Shown here: piece by piece, positions 10,996 to 37,524 of the stretch
Numbering within the stretch: the first letter of the stretch is position 1
How the letters are laid out: every line of letters begins with the position of its first letter
NCBI GenBank assembly: GCA_900491605.1
Contig: UESW01004826.1
Span: 474,398 to 538,397, forward strand
From: Calamus simplicifolius
Lineage: Eukaryota; Streptophyta; Magnoliopsida; Arecales; Arecaceae
Direction of reading: 5' to 3'
DNA: 64,000 bases
Translations under genes and position numbers: made by a program
Notes under the pieces: model-generated
Told to the model about the DNA's origin: nothing
Databases searched by the model: none
The model's input: only the letters and a program-made list of their open reading frames with translations

Positions 10996-12165
10996 ATGGA
11001 TACAAGATCGACGGGGGAGAATCCTTCCAATCAGTCTGGGGGGCACATCTCGCTCTCTGATTGTATTGGGAAACATCTTTATCCAGCCAAACCGACAAGG
11101 GATAGCCCCCCTTTTCTTTCTTCACTATTACCAGCGCCAGCTACTCCCCAGGACCAGTTGGCCACCCTTACACGGCAGGTTCAAGCTCTTGTTAGAATGG
11201 TTCAGCAGCTATAGGAGCAGCATTCTAGAGGAGTCAGGCAACAGCCCGAACCGCCACCGCCACTCAGATCGGCTACTCCTGTCAGCCGACAGTCCGTCCG
11301 GAGGAGGTCTCCTCCAGTGAGGCCTCTCTACCCTTCCACCTCGGCCGGACCTCATTCTCAAGGCTCCCGAGGTGGTTCGCATTCTCTTACCCGCTCCTCA
11401 GGCAGCCCTCCTGCAAGCGGCGTGCTGGCATCGTCGATCCTTCTCTATTCCCCTCCAGTATGACTGCCTCTGTGCTTTCCTTCCAGCAACTGGAGAGATC
11501 TTTTTGGAACCCATTTGATGCCTGTCGGAAGATTCCCCGGATGGCGGACAGTTTGTTTTCTGTACAGCAAAAGGAAGGAGAATCCTTAAAAGATTTTGTG
11601 AATCGGTTCAAGGTGGCGGCCCTGGAGGTCTATCATCTTGATGATGCTGTAGCTACTCTGGCTCTGAAGCGGGGGCTTCGCCCCTTCCGCTTCACCTATT
11701 CTCTAGACAAGAGACCTCCTGTTCTTATGCTGATCTTTAAGTCGTGCGTAGAAATACATCCGCGCCGACGAGGCTGATTCATCTCAAAGGGGTACCGAAG
11801 GGAGAACCAGCAAAAGGCCGGCCCGCCCGGAGTTAAGCGTGCCTCCTCCTAAGAAGACCGAACTTTTGCATCGTCCGGCTGACCGCCGTACGAGCCTTGC
11901 CCCCAGGGAAGACCATCTCACACCCCTCCTCGCTCCCCGAGCTCATATCCTCATGGAAATTGAAAACGAGCCTTATCTACGGCATCCTCCTCCGTTGAAG
12001 AAAGGCACTGCACGTGATAAAAGCCGCTACTGCCGCTTTCATAGAGATTACGGTCACGACACTGAGGAGTGCCGTAATCTGAAGAGGCCATTGAAGAGCT
12101 CATTCAGAGGGGATATCTTGGACAGTACATTCAGAAGAAGGAAACTTTGCATGTTCCGACCTTAA
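10996..12165 (+). pseudogene. Element A gag (broken)
   Basis: Starts at the ATG at 10996. A stop interrupts it at 11212-11214, and frames change near 11450 and 11780. The middle part (11460-11720) has the retrotransposon gag signature around LERSFWNPFDACRKIP and SLKDFVNRFKVAALEVYHLD. A zinc-knuckle-like YCRFHRDYGHDTEEC lies at about 12030-12075. It would form the virus-like particle core. Confidence 0.8.
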
Positions 12166-12920
12166 TGGGACCCCCTTTGTTTAGGCCAACATTGACAACA
12201 CTCCAACGGAAAGGATGGTGGGCATGATCACTCGCGAGGGGGCATCATCCTTTAAGAGGCCAAAAGGGGGGGAGCTAGAAAATGTAATCCCTTTTAAGGG
12301 AGATATAGCGGGGGGTAGTGCTGTAAAAGATGATAGCGTCGTTGTTTCCATGATGATCGCTAAATACCCTGTAAGGAGGATTCTAATTGATAGTGGAAGC
12401 TCTGCCAATGTGCTTACCTATGATGCATTTCTTCGAATGGATTTGTCTCCTGACTCTCTTCGACCTGTGACGGCTCCTTTAGTCGGTTTCACAGGGGACT
12501 CTATACGGGTGGAGGGTGAGATTATCCTGCCTGCGACAGCAGGATCACCGCCGTGCCAGAGCACGGTCATGATGGATTTCCTGGTGGTCCGGATTCCCTT
12601 GGTGTATAATGCCATTCTCGGCGGCCTGGGTTGAACATGCTGGACGCAGTCATATCAACTAGGCGTCTACTAGTGCAATTCCCCACTAATCAGGGAATTG
12701 GTGAAATGTATGGAGAGATGAACTCAGTGAGGCCATGTTATCATCTGGCTCCCAGCCCTCAGTTGGCAATAATTCCCCCAGTCACCGAGCCATTCGACTT
12801 TAGGGAGACCGAACGGAGGGGAGAGCCGGCGGAGCGTTTGATATCTTACCCTCTGAAGATGGCTCGGCGAAGATTGTACAAGTCGGCGAACTCCTTCCCC
12901 CTGAAGCCCGGAGCCAGCTC
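12166..12920 (+). pseudogene. Element A aspartic protease region
   Basis: The 12215-12634 frame contains ILIDSGSSANVLTYDAF, the DSG catalytic motif of retroviral-type proteases, and a downstream hydrophobic PLVYNAILGG flap/strand. The frame breaks near 12632. The protease would cut the polyprotein into its mature parts. Confidence 0.8.
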
Positions 12921-14117
12921 CTCGCCTTCTTGCAGGTGAATGTGGATGTCTTTGCTTGGAAGATGACGGACATGGTCGGTATCCCTCCAGGGGTAATTAC
13001 CCATGAGCTTAACATCAACCCAGGATGTCGGCCGATCCGCCAGAAGAAAAGAAGTTTCGCCCCTGAGCAGCAAAGAGCCATAGATGAGGAGGTGGACAAA
13101 TTGCTTATGGCCAGTCACATTTGAGGACAAAATACCCTGACTGGTTAGCTAATGTGGTCATGGTCCGTAAGGCCAGTGGAGCATGGAGAATCTGCATTGA
13201 CTATACTGACCTTAACAAGGCCTGTCCCAAGGACAGTTTCCCACTGCCACGGATCGACCAGCTGGTGGATTCTATCTCTGGGTATGAACTCCTTAGCTTC
13301 ATGGATGCTTTCTCGGATACAATCAAATAAAAATGAATCCTCCGGATGAAGAGCATACTTCTTTTATCACTAAGAAGGGTATTTATTGTTACAAAGTAAT
13401 GCCTTTCGGATTGAAGAATGCGGGAGCCACCTACCAAAGGCTAATGAATAAGGTTTTCAAAGACCAGCTCGGCCACAACATGGAAGTGTATGTAGATGAT
13501 ATGCTGACGAAGAGCACTTGTGCTGCCAACCATGTTGCTGACTTGCAAGAAACGTTCCACAACCTCCGGCTCCATGGATAAAACTTAACCCATGCAAGTG
13601 CGCCTTCGGGGTTACCATCGGGAAATTTTTGGGTTTCCTGGTAACCCGGCGAGGAATTGAAGCAAACCCGGAGAAGATTCAAGCTATTCTTGATATGAGG
13701 CGGCCGGCCTGCAAGGAGGTACAATAACTTACTGGAAGGATAGCCCCCTTGAGCCGTTTCTTATCGAGATCCGCAGAGAGGTGTTTGCCTTTCTTTAAAG
13801 TCTTACGCAAAGCGGATGGCTTTGAGTGGACAGAAAACTGTCAGCGGGCTTTCGAGGAGCTTAAGGAATTCTTATCCACGCCGCCCCTGCTGTCCAAACC
13901 GGAAGGAGAGAAGCTCTTTCTTTACCTCGGCTTCTTCGGAGGCGGTTAGCTCCGTTTTGGTCCGCATCGATGAACATGCCACTCAAAAGCCTATGTACTA
14001 TACGAGTAAGGTGCTTCACGGTGCAGAAGAAAGATATTCCAAGGCCAAAAGGTTATCTTTGCCCTGGTTATCTCCGCTCGACGGCTCAGACCATACTTCC
14101 AAGCCCATTCTATAATT
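12921..14117 (+). pseudogene. Element A reverse transcriptase
   Basis: Reverse transcriptase of Ty3/gypsy type spread over several frames: WRICIDYTDLNKACPKDSFPLPRID near 13185-13260, the catalytic YVDDM at 13489-13503, and [19 protein letters not shown] thumb sequence near 13625-13670. A frameshift near 13315 and stops at about 13122 and 13726 break it. Confidence 0.85.
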
Positions 14118-16019
14118 GTGCTCACTGATCAGCCTCTCCGAGCAATCATGTCTCGTCCTGATACTTCTGGCCGGTTGGCTAAGTGGGCGATTAAGTTAGG
14201 GGAGTTTGATCTCTCTTTTCAGCCCCGAGTAGCTTTGAAATCCCAGGTCCTAGCCGACTTTTTAGTCGAGTGTACTTGGTCTGAGAAGTATCAAGGAAAT
14301 CCTGCCCAAAGTCTTCCAGACGGCGACAGGGAGAATGGTGAAGCTTGGATCCTTCATGTCGACAGGGCTTCTAACTCCCAAGGGAGTGGGGCTGGTCTTA
14401 TTCTTGCCGCCCGAGGGCGTGGTGTTAGAGTACACCCTCGTTTCCTCTTTAAAGCTACTAATAATCAGGCTGAATATGAAGCCTTGCTGGCCAGACTCAA
14501 ACTGGCGCATGGGCTGGGGATCAAGCGCCTCCAAACTTTCACCGATTCACAGCTCATTTCTGCACAAGTAGCCGGGGAATATGAGGCTCGAGACCCTGTC
14601 ATGTCTCGGTATCTAAGCAAGGTCAATATATTAGTCCCCTTGCTAGACCACTTTACCATCAGTTACATCCCTAGAGAAGAGAACGCCAAGGCTGACAGGC
14701 TGGCTCGGCTTGCCACTTCAATGGACAACGCCCTGGGCAAGACTTATGTTGAGTACCTGGAGACACCTAGCATTGAAGTCGTGGAGGAAGTTCTACCAGT
14801 TATGCAGGAAGGGACATGGATGGACGCCTACATCCACTATCTAAAAGATGGTGTCCTCCCAGCTGACCGCGAGGAAGCCAAGCTGCTTAAGCAGAGGGCC
14901 TCTAAGTTTGTATTACTAGACGGCCTGCTATATAAGAAATCTTTTTCCCAGCCTCTTCTCAAATGCATCGGCCCGGTAGACGCAGATTACATTCTCAGAG
15001 AAATTCATGAAGGTATATGCGGGAGCTACTTAGGGAGCAGATCGCTAGCACGCAAAGCTCTCCGACAGGATATTATTGGCTGTCCATGCAGGGAGACGCG
15101 ACTGAACTGGTGAGGAATGCGACCAATGCCAGCGATACGCTTGTATCCAGCGGCAACCGGCTTCCCAGTTGAGCCCTCTCTCTGCCCCATGGCCCTTTGC
15201 CTAATAGGGCATGAACATCCTCGGCCCTTTTCCTCCGGCATCGGGACAGCAAAAGTTTTGCTGGTCGCCATTGATTATTTTACTAAGTGGGTCGAGGTTG
15301 AAGCACTCGCTAAGATCACAGAGAGCAAGGTTAAGGCTTTCTTCTGGAAATCCATCATTTGTCGATTTGGCATACCTCATACCCTTGTCACTGACAACGG
15401 CCGACAATTTGACAATGCTGCCTTCAAGACTTTTTGTGCCGATCTCGGTATCAATCATCGGTTCACCTCTGTAGGCCACCCGCAATCTAACAGTGAGGCT
15501 GAGGTCATGAATCGTACGATACTACGAGGGCTGAGGACCCGGCTAGATTCATCTAAAGGCAGATGGGTAGAAGAACTCCTAAGCGTACTCTGGGCATATC
15601 ATACAACTCCCAGGGCACCGACAGGAGAGACGCCTTTCAGCCTGGTCTTCGGTTCTGAAGCTATCATTCCTATCAGATCGGCTTCCCGAGTACTCAAGTG
15701 GAATCATATAACGAAGCAGACAATCCCCTCGATTTAAGGGCCAGCCTCGACCTCATTGATGAGGCGAGGGACCGAGCTCAGGTTAAGATGGCAGCCTACC
15801 GTCAGCGAATGGCGAGATATCATGATGCTCATGTCCGCCCGAAAAGCTTCCGCCAGGGAGACTTGGTCCTTAGAAGAGCTGAGATATCCAAACCGACAGA
15901 AGGGGCAAATTGGCCCGAATTGGGAAGGGCCTTACCGGGTTACGGAAGTCCTCTACCGTGGAGCGTACCACTTAAGATTTAAATGGACGACCGGTTCCTC
16001 GGACTTGGAATGCATATAA
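14118..16019 (+). pseudogene. Element A RNase H and integrase
   Basis: 14118-15113 holds the end of the RT/RNase H linker and an RNase H domain (SGAGLILAARG, NNQAEYEALL, FTDSQLI). The first catalytic motif reads HVDRASN where DGASN is usual. The integrase catalytic core follows at 15117-15737: AIDYFTKWVEVEA, VTDNGRQFDN and the GHPQSNSEAEV glutamate region. C-terminal parts continue in other frames to about 16019. The frame is lost near 15113 and 15700. Confidence 0.85.
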
Positions 16020-16101
16020 TCTCCGGCAATATCATCAGTGATGAATGTATTTGTTTAAGGAGTTAATGAATGTACATGTTTGGAAATTTCTTGTATGCAG
16101 A

Positions 16102-17117
16102 GTTTTCAAAGGACCTCGGTGGCCCCACGGTCCTAAGGACACCCCCGGGTTGGTATTACTTACCCCTGCGGCAGTTCAAGTCCTGGACCTTAGGCGGCCT
16201 CGAGTCAATCTCCCGGACCGGTATCCGACTACTCCCGAGGCAGTTTTCAAAGGACCTCGGCGGCCCCACGGTCCTAAGGACACCCCCGGGTTGGTATTAC
16301 TTACCCCTGAGCGGTTCAAGTCCTGGACCTTAGGCGGCCTCGATTTAAGCTCCCGAGCCGGTATCCGATTACCCCCGAGGCAGTTTTCAAAGGACCTCGG
16401 CGGCCCCACGGTCCTAAGGACACCCCTGGTTGGTATTTCTTACCCCTGAGGCGGTTCAAGTCTGGACCTTAGGCGGCCTCGAGTCAAGCTCCCGGGCCGA
16501 CTGACTACCCTCGAGGCAGTTTTCAAAGGACCTCGGCCCCACGGTCCTAAGGACACCCCCGGGTTGGTATTACTTACCCCTGAGGCGGTTCAAGTCCTGG
16601 ACCTTAGGCGGCCTCGAGTCAAGCTCCCGGGCCGGTATCCGACTACCCCCGAGACAGTTTTCAAAGGACCTCGGTGGCCCCACGGTCCTAAGGACACCCT
16701 CGGGTTGGTATTACTTACCCCTGAGGCGGTTCAAGTCCTGGACCTTAGGCGGCCTCGAGTCAAGCTCCCGGACTGGTATCCGACTACCCCTGAGGCAGTT
16801 TTCAAAGGACCTCGGCAGCCCCACGGTCCTACAGACACCCCCGGATTGGTATTACTTACCCCTGCGGCGGTTCAAGTCCTGGACCTTAGGCGGCCTCGAG
16901 TCAAGCTCCTGGGCCGGTATCCGACTACCCCCGAGGCAGTTTTCAAAGGACCTCGGCGGCCCCATAATCCTAAGGACACCCCCGGGTTGGTATTACTTAC
17001 CCCTGCGGCGGTTCAAGTCCTGGACCTTAGGCGGCCTCGAGTCAGGCTCCCGGACCGGTATCCGACTGCCCTCGGGCCAGTTTTCAAAAGTTTAGGCGGT
17101 CTCAAGTTAAGCTCCTA
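16102..17117 (+). repeat. 141-bp tandem array after pol, seven copies plus partial
   Basis: Copies begin GTTTTCAAA at 16102, 16243, 16383, 16519, 16657, 16798 and 16939, with a partial at 17080; spacing is 136-141, most often 141. Each full copy contains GTTCAAGTC and CCTTAGGCGGCCTCGA. Because 141 is 47 codons, reading frames stay open through the array on both strands, which is not evidence of a protein. Tat-lineage 3' regions are known to hold variable tandem arrays that can seed satellites. Confidence 0.92.
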
Positions 17118-17522
17118 AAATCGAGCAACCCCGTAAAGTTCCTCGAACCGCGACCCAAACGTTAAAATCACGGAATTCATGCTCCATGGCTATCTTTTAA
17201 ATTCAAAGATGAGGTGCCTGTGATATGACCCTTGAATTCATACCTGGCACTAGCGTATGGAGTAAGCCTTAAAAAGTCGGGAGGATAGATAAACCCCCCC
17301 TTCTTGTGTAGTAGTTGAAGATCGATAAGCAGTTAACTAAATCACCAAGGAAATAGGAAAAAGAAGGTAGACATTCATTCGTTAAAATGTTAAACCATCA
17401 CAGGGCCACACTCTACAAAATGCTATCCAAAGGTCGATACTGATCGGCCTACAAAAAGAAGTTCGGTAAAGATAAAACTAAAAAAAAAAAAAAAAAGAAG
17501 GATAAAGAGAAACTCAATCAAA
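17118..17522. other. Element A 3' non-coding spacer
   Basis: No gene seen. It lies between the array and the antisense gene remnant and has an A-run at about 17480-17496. Confidence 0.5.
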
Positions 17523-17789
17523 TTAAACTTCGCTACACCCTTGCTGGTCCCCGGGACGGTCATTCCCTGCGGTTGGCTTTTCTATTTTAATTGGTCTGGT
17601 GGCGGGGCCCTTGACTATCAATAGTTCGTCAGCTGCGTCTTCGACCCTTAACTCATCCTCGACCTCAGCGTCAGAGGCCTCTTCATCGTCTGCAAGTCGA
17701 AGGTGTTCGAGGTCACCGAGCTTATAAAGCCGAGACAGTCTCCTCTTGCACCTTTCATCATGAAGATCCCAAACTTCGTGAGCAAGCAA
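17523..17789 (-). pseudogene. Remnant of antisense accessory gene in element A
   Basis: An 88-residue minus-strand frame rich in Asp/Glu (ADDEEASDAEVEDELRVEDA). Its start lies inside the truncated 3' LTR (from 17753), so only the part left of about 17752 can be original coding sequence. It occupies the position and orientation of the C-terminal end of the antisense gene in element B, which is also acidic at its end. The identification is by position and composition only. Confidence 0.4.
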
Positions 17790-18052
17790 GCTCCTAAAGA
17801 TTCCGAGGACAACTAATCAAGAACGACCATGTGGCGAGTGCTAGGGCAAAAAAAAAAGGAGGAGAGAAGAGGGGAGATATAAGGTGAGTGGCAACACTAT
17901 TGAAGGGGACCTTCTTTTGGACAAAAAAAAAAAGGAAGAAAGGAAGGCTATGGATCCTTCTTCTTTCATTCGAATTCCAAAAATTCAAGGCTGAGTTCTC
18001 GATCATCAATACCCAAGGCCTGTAGAGTCTTCTAGGTGATCGAACAACATCA
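17753..18052 (+). repeat. Element A 3' LTR, 5'-truncated
   Basis: 300 bp nearly identical to the last 303 bp of the 5' LTR. The first ~360 bp are missing and the preceding sequence is unrelated to the 5' LTR, so a deletion fused the antisense-gene region to the LTR. Confidence 0.85.
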
Positions 18053-18233
18053 TTATGTAAACTAATATGATTCATGTTTATTCACCTTTTTTTATTATGT
18101 GTTAAGATTTAATCTTGCTTTCATAATTTTTTCTTTCCCCCTTTCATGGATGTAGTTGGTTAGTTTCTCTTCATAGTGGCTACATGCTAACGATGTTGGA
18201 TTTGACAGCCTCCTTGTTGTTCAAAGAGCATAA

Positions 18234-32481
<14,248 letters not shown>

Positions 32482-33789
32482 TTTGCTTAATTAAGTCTTC
32501 TTTCCTTTTGACAGAACACTATCTCAATGATACAAATTTCATTTCTTGTATCACGAATTTTTTTCTCTTAATGAGAAGGCAACGAAATGTAAAATCTTTA
32601 AATTCAATGTACATGGAATTAAAAATCTTGGTTTTCTGTTTTCAATGAAAGTAGAACAATATGCATTTAAATGAGGCAATGATTTGATCAGGCAATCAAT
32701 GTAGCTAAGACAGTCTCAATGTGAAACTGTTAGCTAACTAGGGTGCCCAGAATAAAGGATAGCTAATGTAGCTAATGATATTTAAACTTAAATAACACAG
32801 CAAATAAAACCATTCTTTTTTTTTTCTTAGAAGAAACATTATTATCTTTCCCAAAAAAAGAAAGCAGGGAACAATGAACAAACCAACCCCCCTATTTTTG
32901 CACAATATAGCAGTCTCCATTTGTTTTGGAATGCTCATTCTGTAGCTTTCCAAATCAGAGTGTTACCAAAGGATGGGTTTGTAAAAGCTAGAAGACACCA
33001 GAACAAAGCAACAAGAAACAAGAAAAGGTAAAGCTGATACCGTCCTGAACAAACAACTTCCAACACCATTCATTTTGAACACCCAACTTCTGGCTTACAA
33101 CTCAAATAATTTTGGAGCTTTAGAATGTTTTGAGAACCCTGATGCATGCTTGCGGGCAAAAAGTCTGAAAGCCTTACTGAGTTCTCATCTTACAACAGTC
33201 CTTGAACTTCCAGTTGCCCATAACAAAAGTCAAATTTTGCATCATGATCCCAAAGTACAAGATTCACCATAAAGCAACTAGTTCTATGATCAACTTATAT
33301 CGGAAGATGACACCTAGCAAATATTATTTAGCAAGTAGAAAGAATTTACAGTTTGATCCAAGGATCTTAACACTCTAATGACAGATTTCTTTTTTCTCAT
33401 GACAATCTAATAATCTATATCCAAATGCAAAAATGCTTCATTAATAAAAAATCTGATTGTTCAATGATGCTTTTATTCTTCTTTTGTTTAACTTCAGGAA
33501 ACAACTTATAATTATGCCAGAATAGTACAACATTGAATAGAATACAAATGTAAGCTTATTCCTCTTAAAGCGCAAGGATTGAGTGCCTGCATACCAGGTC
33601 TCCATGTGTAATCATTATCTCAACCAATAAAATAATAAAATAACCATCCCTCGTTACTGTCTGAACAAGTAGGTCCATTTAACTCTCTTTAAAACACTTG
33701 AAAAAAGGGTGGGATTCCCACTGTCAGCAAGGGTGTAAAAAAAAATGCCAATATGTACTCCAGTAGTCTCTACCCGGAAAATAAACAGT
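32482..33789. other. FTSH2 3' UTR and intergenic DNA
   Basis: About the first 200 bp should be the 3' UTR; no canonical AATAAA close to the stop was singled out. The remainder shows no recognisable gene. Confidence 0.5.
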
Positions 33790-34235
33790 AGGTATGAGCT
33801 AAGCAGACTTCCCCTTCCAGCAACTTTTATATGGTTCAGACTGATAAGTGTAAACCATCACATACACAACTCCATGGGCCAGCTCCTGCCTTGATCCAGA
33901 GATCCAGGTAATGTCATTTATCTTGTAAACTTTTGTAATGCTTGGAAACCATGTCATTTATCTTGTAATCTTTTGTAACGCCTGGAACAACACCAGGCAT
34001 CTGAAAGGACCATGCTCAGCCTGAGCAAAAGCATCAGCTGCAGCAGCAATTGCAGAATGAGAGTCTGAAAATACCAAAGATGTTGGAACCCCTGACTGGG
34101 TTCAATGAATGCTCACTGCTGGAAAATAGTTCCAAGAAAGTTGGCCTTGGATCCCATCATACAGCAGAACTTCAGTATCAAGCAGACCATCACCAACAAA
34201 TTGGTTTAATTTCAATTCATTTTTTCTCTAAGAAA
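33790..34235 (-). pseudogene. Unidentified coding-like fragment
   Basis: On the minus strand one frame reads from about 34200 through LDTEVLLYDGIQGQLSW and SDSHSAIAAAADAFAQAEHG to LVLFQALQKI, with a single in-frame TGA between. Another block, QELAHGVVYVMVYTYQSEPY, lies near 33820-33895. A ~37-bp direct duplication (33912-33985) sits between the blocks. The residue composition looks like real protein, but I do not recognise the family. It may be the 3' end of a decayed gene. Confidence 0.3.
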
Positions 34236-35311
34236 AATACTGCTTCTGAAACAACATATCAATAATAGAAAGGACAGCTTAAATTCCAGAAGTTGCTCTT
34301 CTTGTTGCAAAATCACTAAACTTTCGATGACCACATAACAGAATGCACTCTACATCCGGTGCTCAATGTAGATTAGTGACTGTTTATTGTATTGCTGCTA
34401 TTGTCTGTTGGCTCCACTGTTCTCTACTCTCCATATAAGAGACTTGCCAACTTACTGACTGAGGTTGACATAGCTTGAATGAAAAACACATAAGTTATTT
34501 AACCTGTATAAAACTATGAAGTGCTTAAAAATAATTATGCAAAAATGATATAGTTCATATTTAGTCAATCTTATAACACTATCATTTTTTTCTTCGGCTC
34601 ATATCGAATGGATTTGAAACTATTGGCCTTTGTTTTGTGGCATCGAATGTTTTGTTCCAAGTCTAAATCAAATCTTTTTGTTAATTTTAATTTATTTGAA
34701 TTTTATTTCAGAGGTCTCAGCCTAGAACCACTTCAAAATGTAAAAGATTACTAAAACATAAAATTATATTTATATATATATAATTAAAACAAAAATGTAC
34801 ACAACATACCCCATCTTAAAGAATATGTCTATGATGATTCCATTGTTAAAGGCTTCAACTTTGGCTGACTTTAAGGATATGAATCACCATTAGGCTATTA
34901 AATAACAACTCTTATGAATGAATACAGAATTATTAAATTATTAGTAGATCTAATTACTCAGGTACCATATGTGTGTGTTCCTATAATAAATTTGTAGAAT
35001 CCCCAACTTTTGAGTTGTTAGTTAAAAATATGTTGTACCAAAAGAGTAATTCTGATTTTTTCTTTTTTGCAATATAATTGTTCCCTAATTTGGTGATCTC
35101 ATGAAAAATAACAAGATTTCACATATGTACAAGTTTAAAAGTAGCAAAACTACATGTCTAGTTTTTAATGGAAAATAAAAAACAACACTAACTAAATTAT
35201 TTTTTCTTGAACGGATAAAGAGCAAAATGGTTCATTTATTTTCTTCTTTAAATTGTTACTGCTCTCTTTTCTCCATTTCCATTCCATTCCATTGTTGTTT
35301 TTATTTTGATT
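34236..35311. other. AT-rich intergenic DNA
   Basis: No gene, RNA or mobile element recognised. Confidence 0.5.
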
Positions 35312-35316
35312 ATTAT

Positions 35317-37524
35317 TGTTGCCTAGATATAGCAACCTAAGAGGAGGGGGGGAAGGCTAAATTGGGTACTTTAAAAAATTAATAGACTAACTAGCAAGTA
35401 TGTGCACTTAAATATTTTTAACAAATGAACTAAGTATAGTACGGTGTAGATAATATACAAGCAATACAATAAATAACATAATCAAACACAAAAGGTTTAT
35501 AGTGGTTCGATGCCAACCCTGCACCTACATTCACTCCCCAAGAACCCTTGGAAATTTTACTAACGCCACTAGCCTACCTAGCTAGCAAACTTATTTACGG
35601 ATACAAGCAAGCCTTACACACTAGCCTTCCAAGATAGTCTTCTTGTTTACAGATATAAGAGGACCTTACACACTAGTCTTTCGAGCTAGTCTTCTTGTTT
35701 ACGGGTACAAGAGGACCTTTTACAACCCTAGCCTTCCTGGCTAGCTTCTTATTTCATAAGCACAAGGAGGCCTTTCAATCAAGCACAAGAGTAGTATGAT
35801 TTGATTACAACACGCTCCTATAATAAGCAGATAAAGCAATGAAATAAACACTTTACAAATTTTGAAGAAACTGGATTCTTTCTCAAGATGAGCATTGTGT
35901 AATGAATGAAGCGTTCTTATGGTTGTTGAAGCTTTGAATGATACCTTCTTGAATGCACTGGATCTTCTTTGAATGCTCTTCACCACTTGAGAGAGAAATA
36001 AATACTCCAAAAATCTCACAATAAATGCTACAGAAAATCCCAATACAAGCTCACAGATTTTTAATATTTCCACTATTTTTCACTCGATTTTTCACTATTT
36101 CTTCTCTTCTTTTTCTCTTCTCTTCTCTCTCTCAAAACACTATGCAAATGGGCTATTTAAACACACACAAAAAATCTAGCCGTTGTAGATCGTTGTGGAT
36201 GAAAATAGAAAATAATAGCAAAGCAAGAAAGCATTAGAAAATAGCTTTTGAGAAATTTTAGAGCAAATACCGAGAGTAGCAAAAAAACTAGATGCCTAGA
36301 CCCAAGAGTTGGCCGTCCAAAGCATAAGGCCGGTTGCCTAACTCCAAAGTCCGGTCACCCAAGTAAAAAGATCAGAAGCCCAATATAAGCAGTCGATTAG
36401 CCAAGAGAGGATATTAGAAGCCCAACATCCAAGCCCGGCCGTCCAGAGACAAAAGTTGGAAGACCAGGACAAGAGTCCAGTCGACCAATGCAAGAGTCAA
36501 GCATGAGCCAGGGAGCACAAACCGAAAGGTACAAAATATCGATCATCCAAGGCCAATATCCGATCATCCAGTAAAAGCCACAAGATAAAGTTGGAAGTCT
36601 AATGCACAAAACCGATAGAACAATGCTTCGGTCAAGAGGTAGCTAGGGAACCACACTAAAAGCCAATAAAAATTGGCAGCCCAACTTCAAATCCAGTCGT
36701 CCAATGGAAAGGACTAGCAGCCCAACCATGGAATCGGTCTTCTAAAAAAAGTGACAAGGCAAAAATCCAGAAGTCCAACAAAGCAACCTAGTTGACCGAT
36801 TTCAAAGAAGCCAGGGAGAAACCAAAGGCTACTTAAAACTGGTCTTCCAATCCTAAACTCCAGTCTACCAACTTTGAAGCCAAGTTGTGTCAGGAAGTTC
36901 AAACCGAAACTAACTTGAAACCGGTAGTTCAATGTCAACACTCGGTCGGCTAAGGGAAAAGTTAGAAGCCCAACGAGCAAGGCTAGTCTTTCAAGAATTA
37001 AAGAACAATGGAGCCAGCACAAGTGAAACAGAAAGGCTTGGAAAGTCAGTTGGCCAGCACAAGCAGTTGGTCACCCGAATGGCATTTTAAATTCGGTATC
37101 GAGTAAACACCTTTAAATATTTCTTTGGCAAATATTCAACTTCAGAAAAATGTTCAAAGTAACGTAGAGTTTAAATAGAAACTTGCAAGACAATTGAATC
37201 AAGTTTAAGACAATGCAAATATAATTAAACTTGAAAGTCATTTTGTTAAGTGAACCATCCAAACATAAAACATATGAAAATCGTTCAGTGATCATAAAAT
37301 CCAAGTTCTTTGAAAATTAATTTAATTACATCAAACCTTTTAATTTGTAAAGTATATTTATACGTTACCTGTATTATCTTTCATTTTGAATCACAATTTA
37401 CCTTAGGCTGAAACAAGTGTATTCTCTCGTGATGAGTAACCTGAAATAGATTAATCTTGATAGAGATGATATTAGTACAATACTTAATTATTTTATGTTT
37501 ATCAAAATCAATATGAGGTCAATA
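35317..37524 (-). mobile_element. Sirevirus-like solo LTR, antisense, 2.2 kb
   Basis: Flanked by exact ATTAT (35312-35316 and 37525-37529). Read on the minus strand it starts TATTGACCTCATATTGATTTTG, like the TGTTGACC start of the LTR at 1693 with the terminal TG changed to TA. It has a region of degenerate CCGGTCGTCCAA-like repeats (36290-37080), a TTTAAATAG TATA-like site near 36150 close to an AACGGCT block, and an end GGTTGCTATATCTAGGCAACA. No internal region is present, so it is the product of LTR-LTR recombination. Several minus-strand open frames inside are repeat artefacts. Confidence 0.8.

Larger units (their letters stand above)
10280..18052 (+). mobile_element. Gypsy element A (Tat-like Ty3/gypsy), 7.77 kb
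   Basis: Exact 5-bp duplications TTATG flank the element at 10275-10279 and 18053-18057. The 5' LTR is 10280-10945 (CGATAGGGC...ATCA; the usual initial TG appears changed to CG). A primer-binding site follows, then gag, protease, RT, RNase H and integrase in Ty3/gypsy order, a 141-bp tandem array, a fragment of an antisense gene, and a 3' LTR lacking its first part. The RT, integrase and TTGGCGCGC primer site match the Tat lineage. All ORFs are broken, so it cannot move on its own. Confidence 0.88.
9680..18208 (+). other. Probable 8.5 kb leader intron of FtsH gene
   Basis: Without gypsy element A and one TSD copy, the intron would be about 0.75 kb. The sequence flanking the insertion (9680-10279 and 18053-18208) is AT-rich and T-rich with no coding signal, as expected of intron. 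The acceptor is preceded by a modest pyrimidine stretch and a CTAAC-like branch site at about 18187. Confidence 0.45.

Noticed and set aside
16174..17020. tRNA genes in the 141-bp units
   Set aside because: Only a B-box-like core is present; no A box, anticodon arm or acceptor stem pairing was seen.
16564..17118. Open frame of 184 residues with 47-residue repeats as a protein gene
   Set aside because: The period of 141 is a multiple of three, so frames stay open on both strands; there is no start context or domain.
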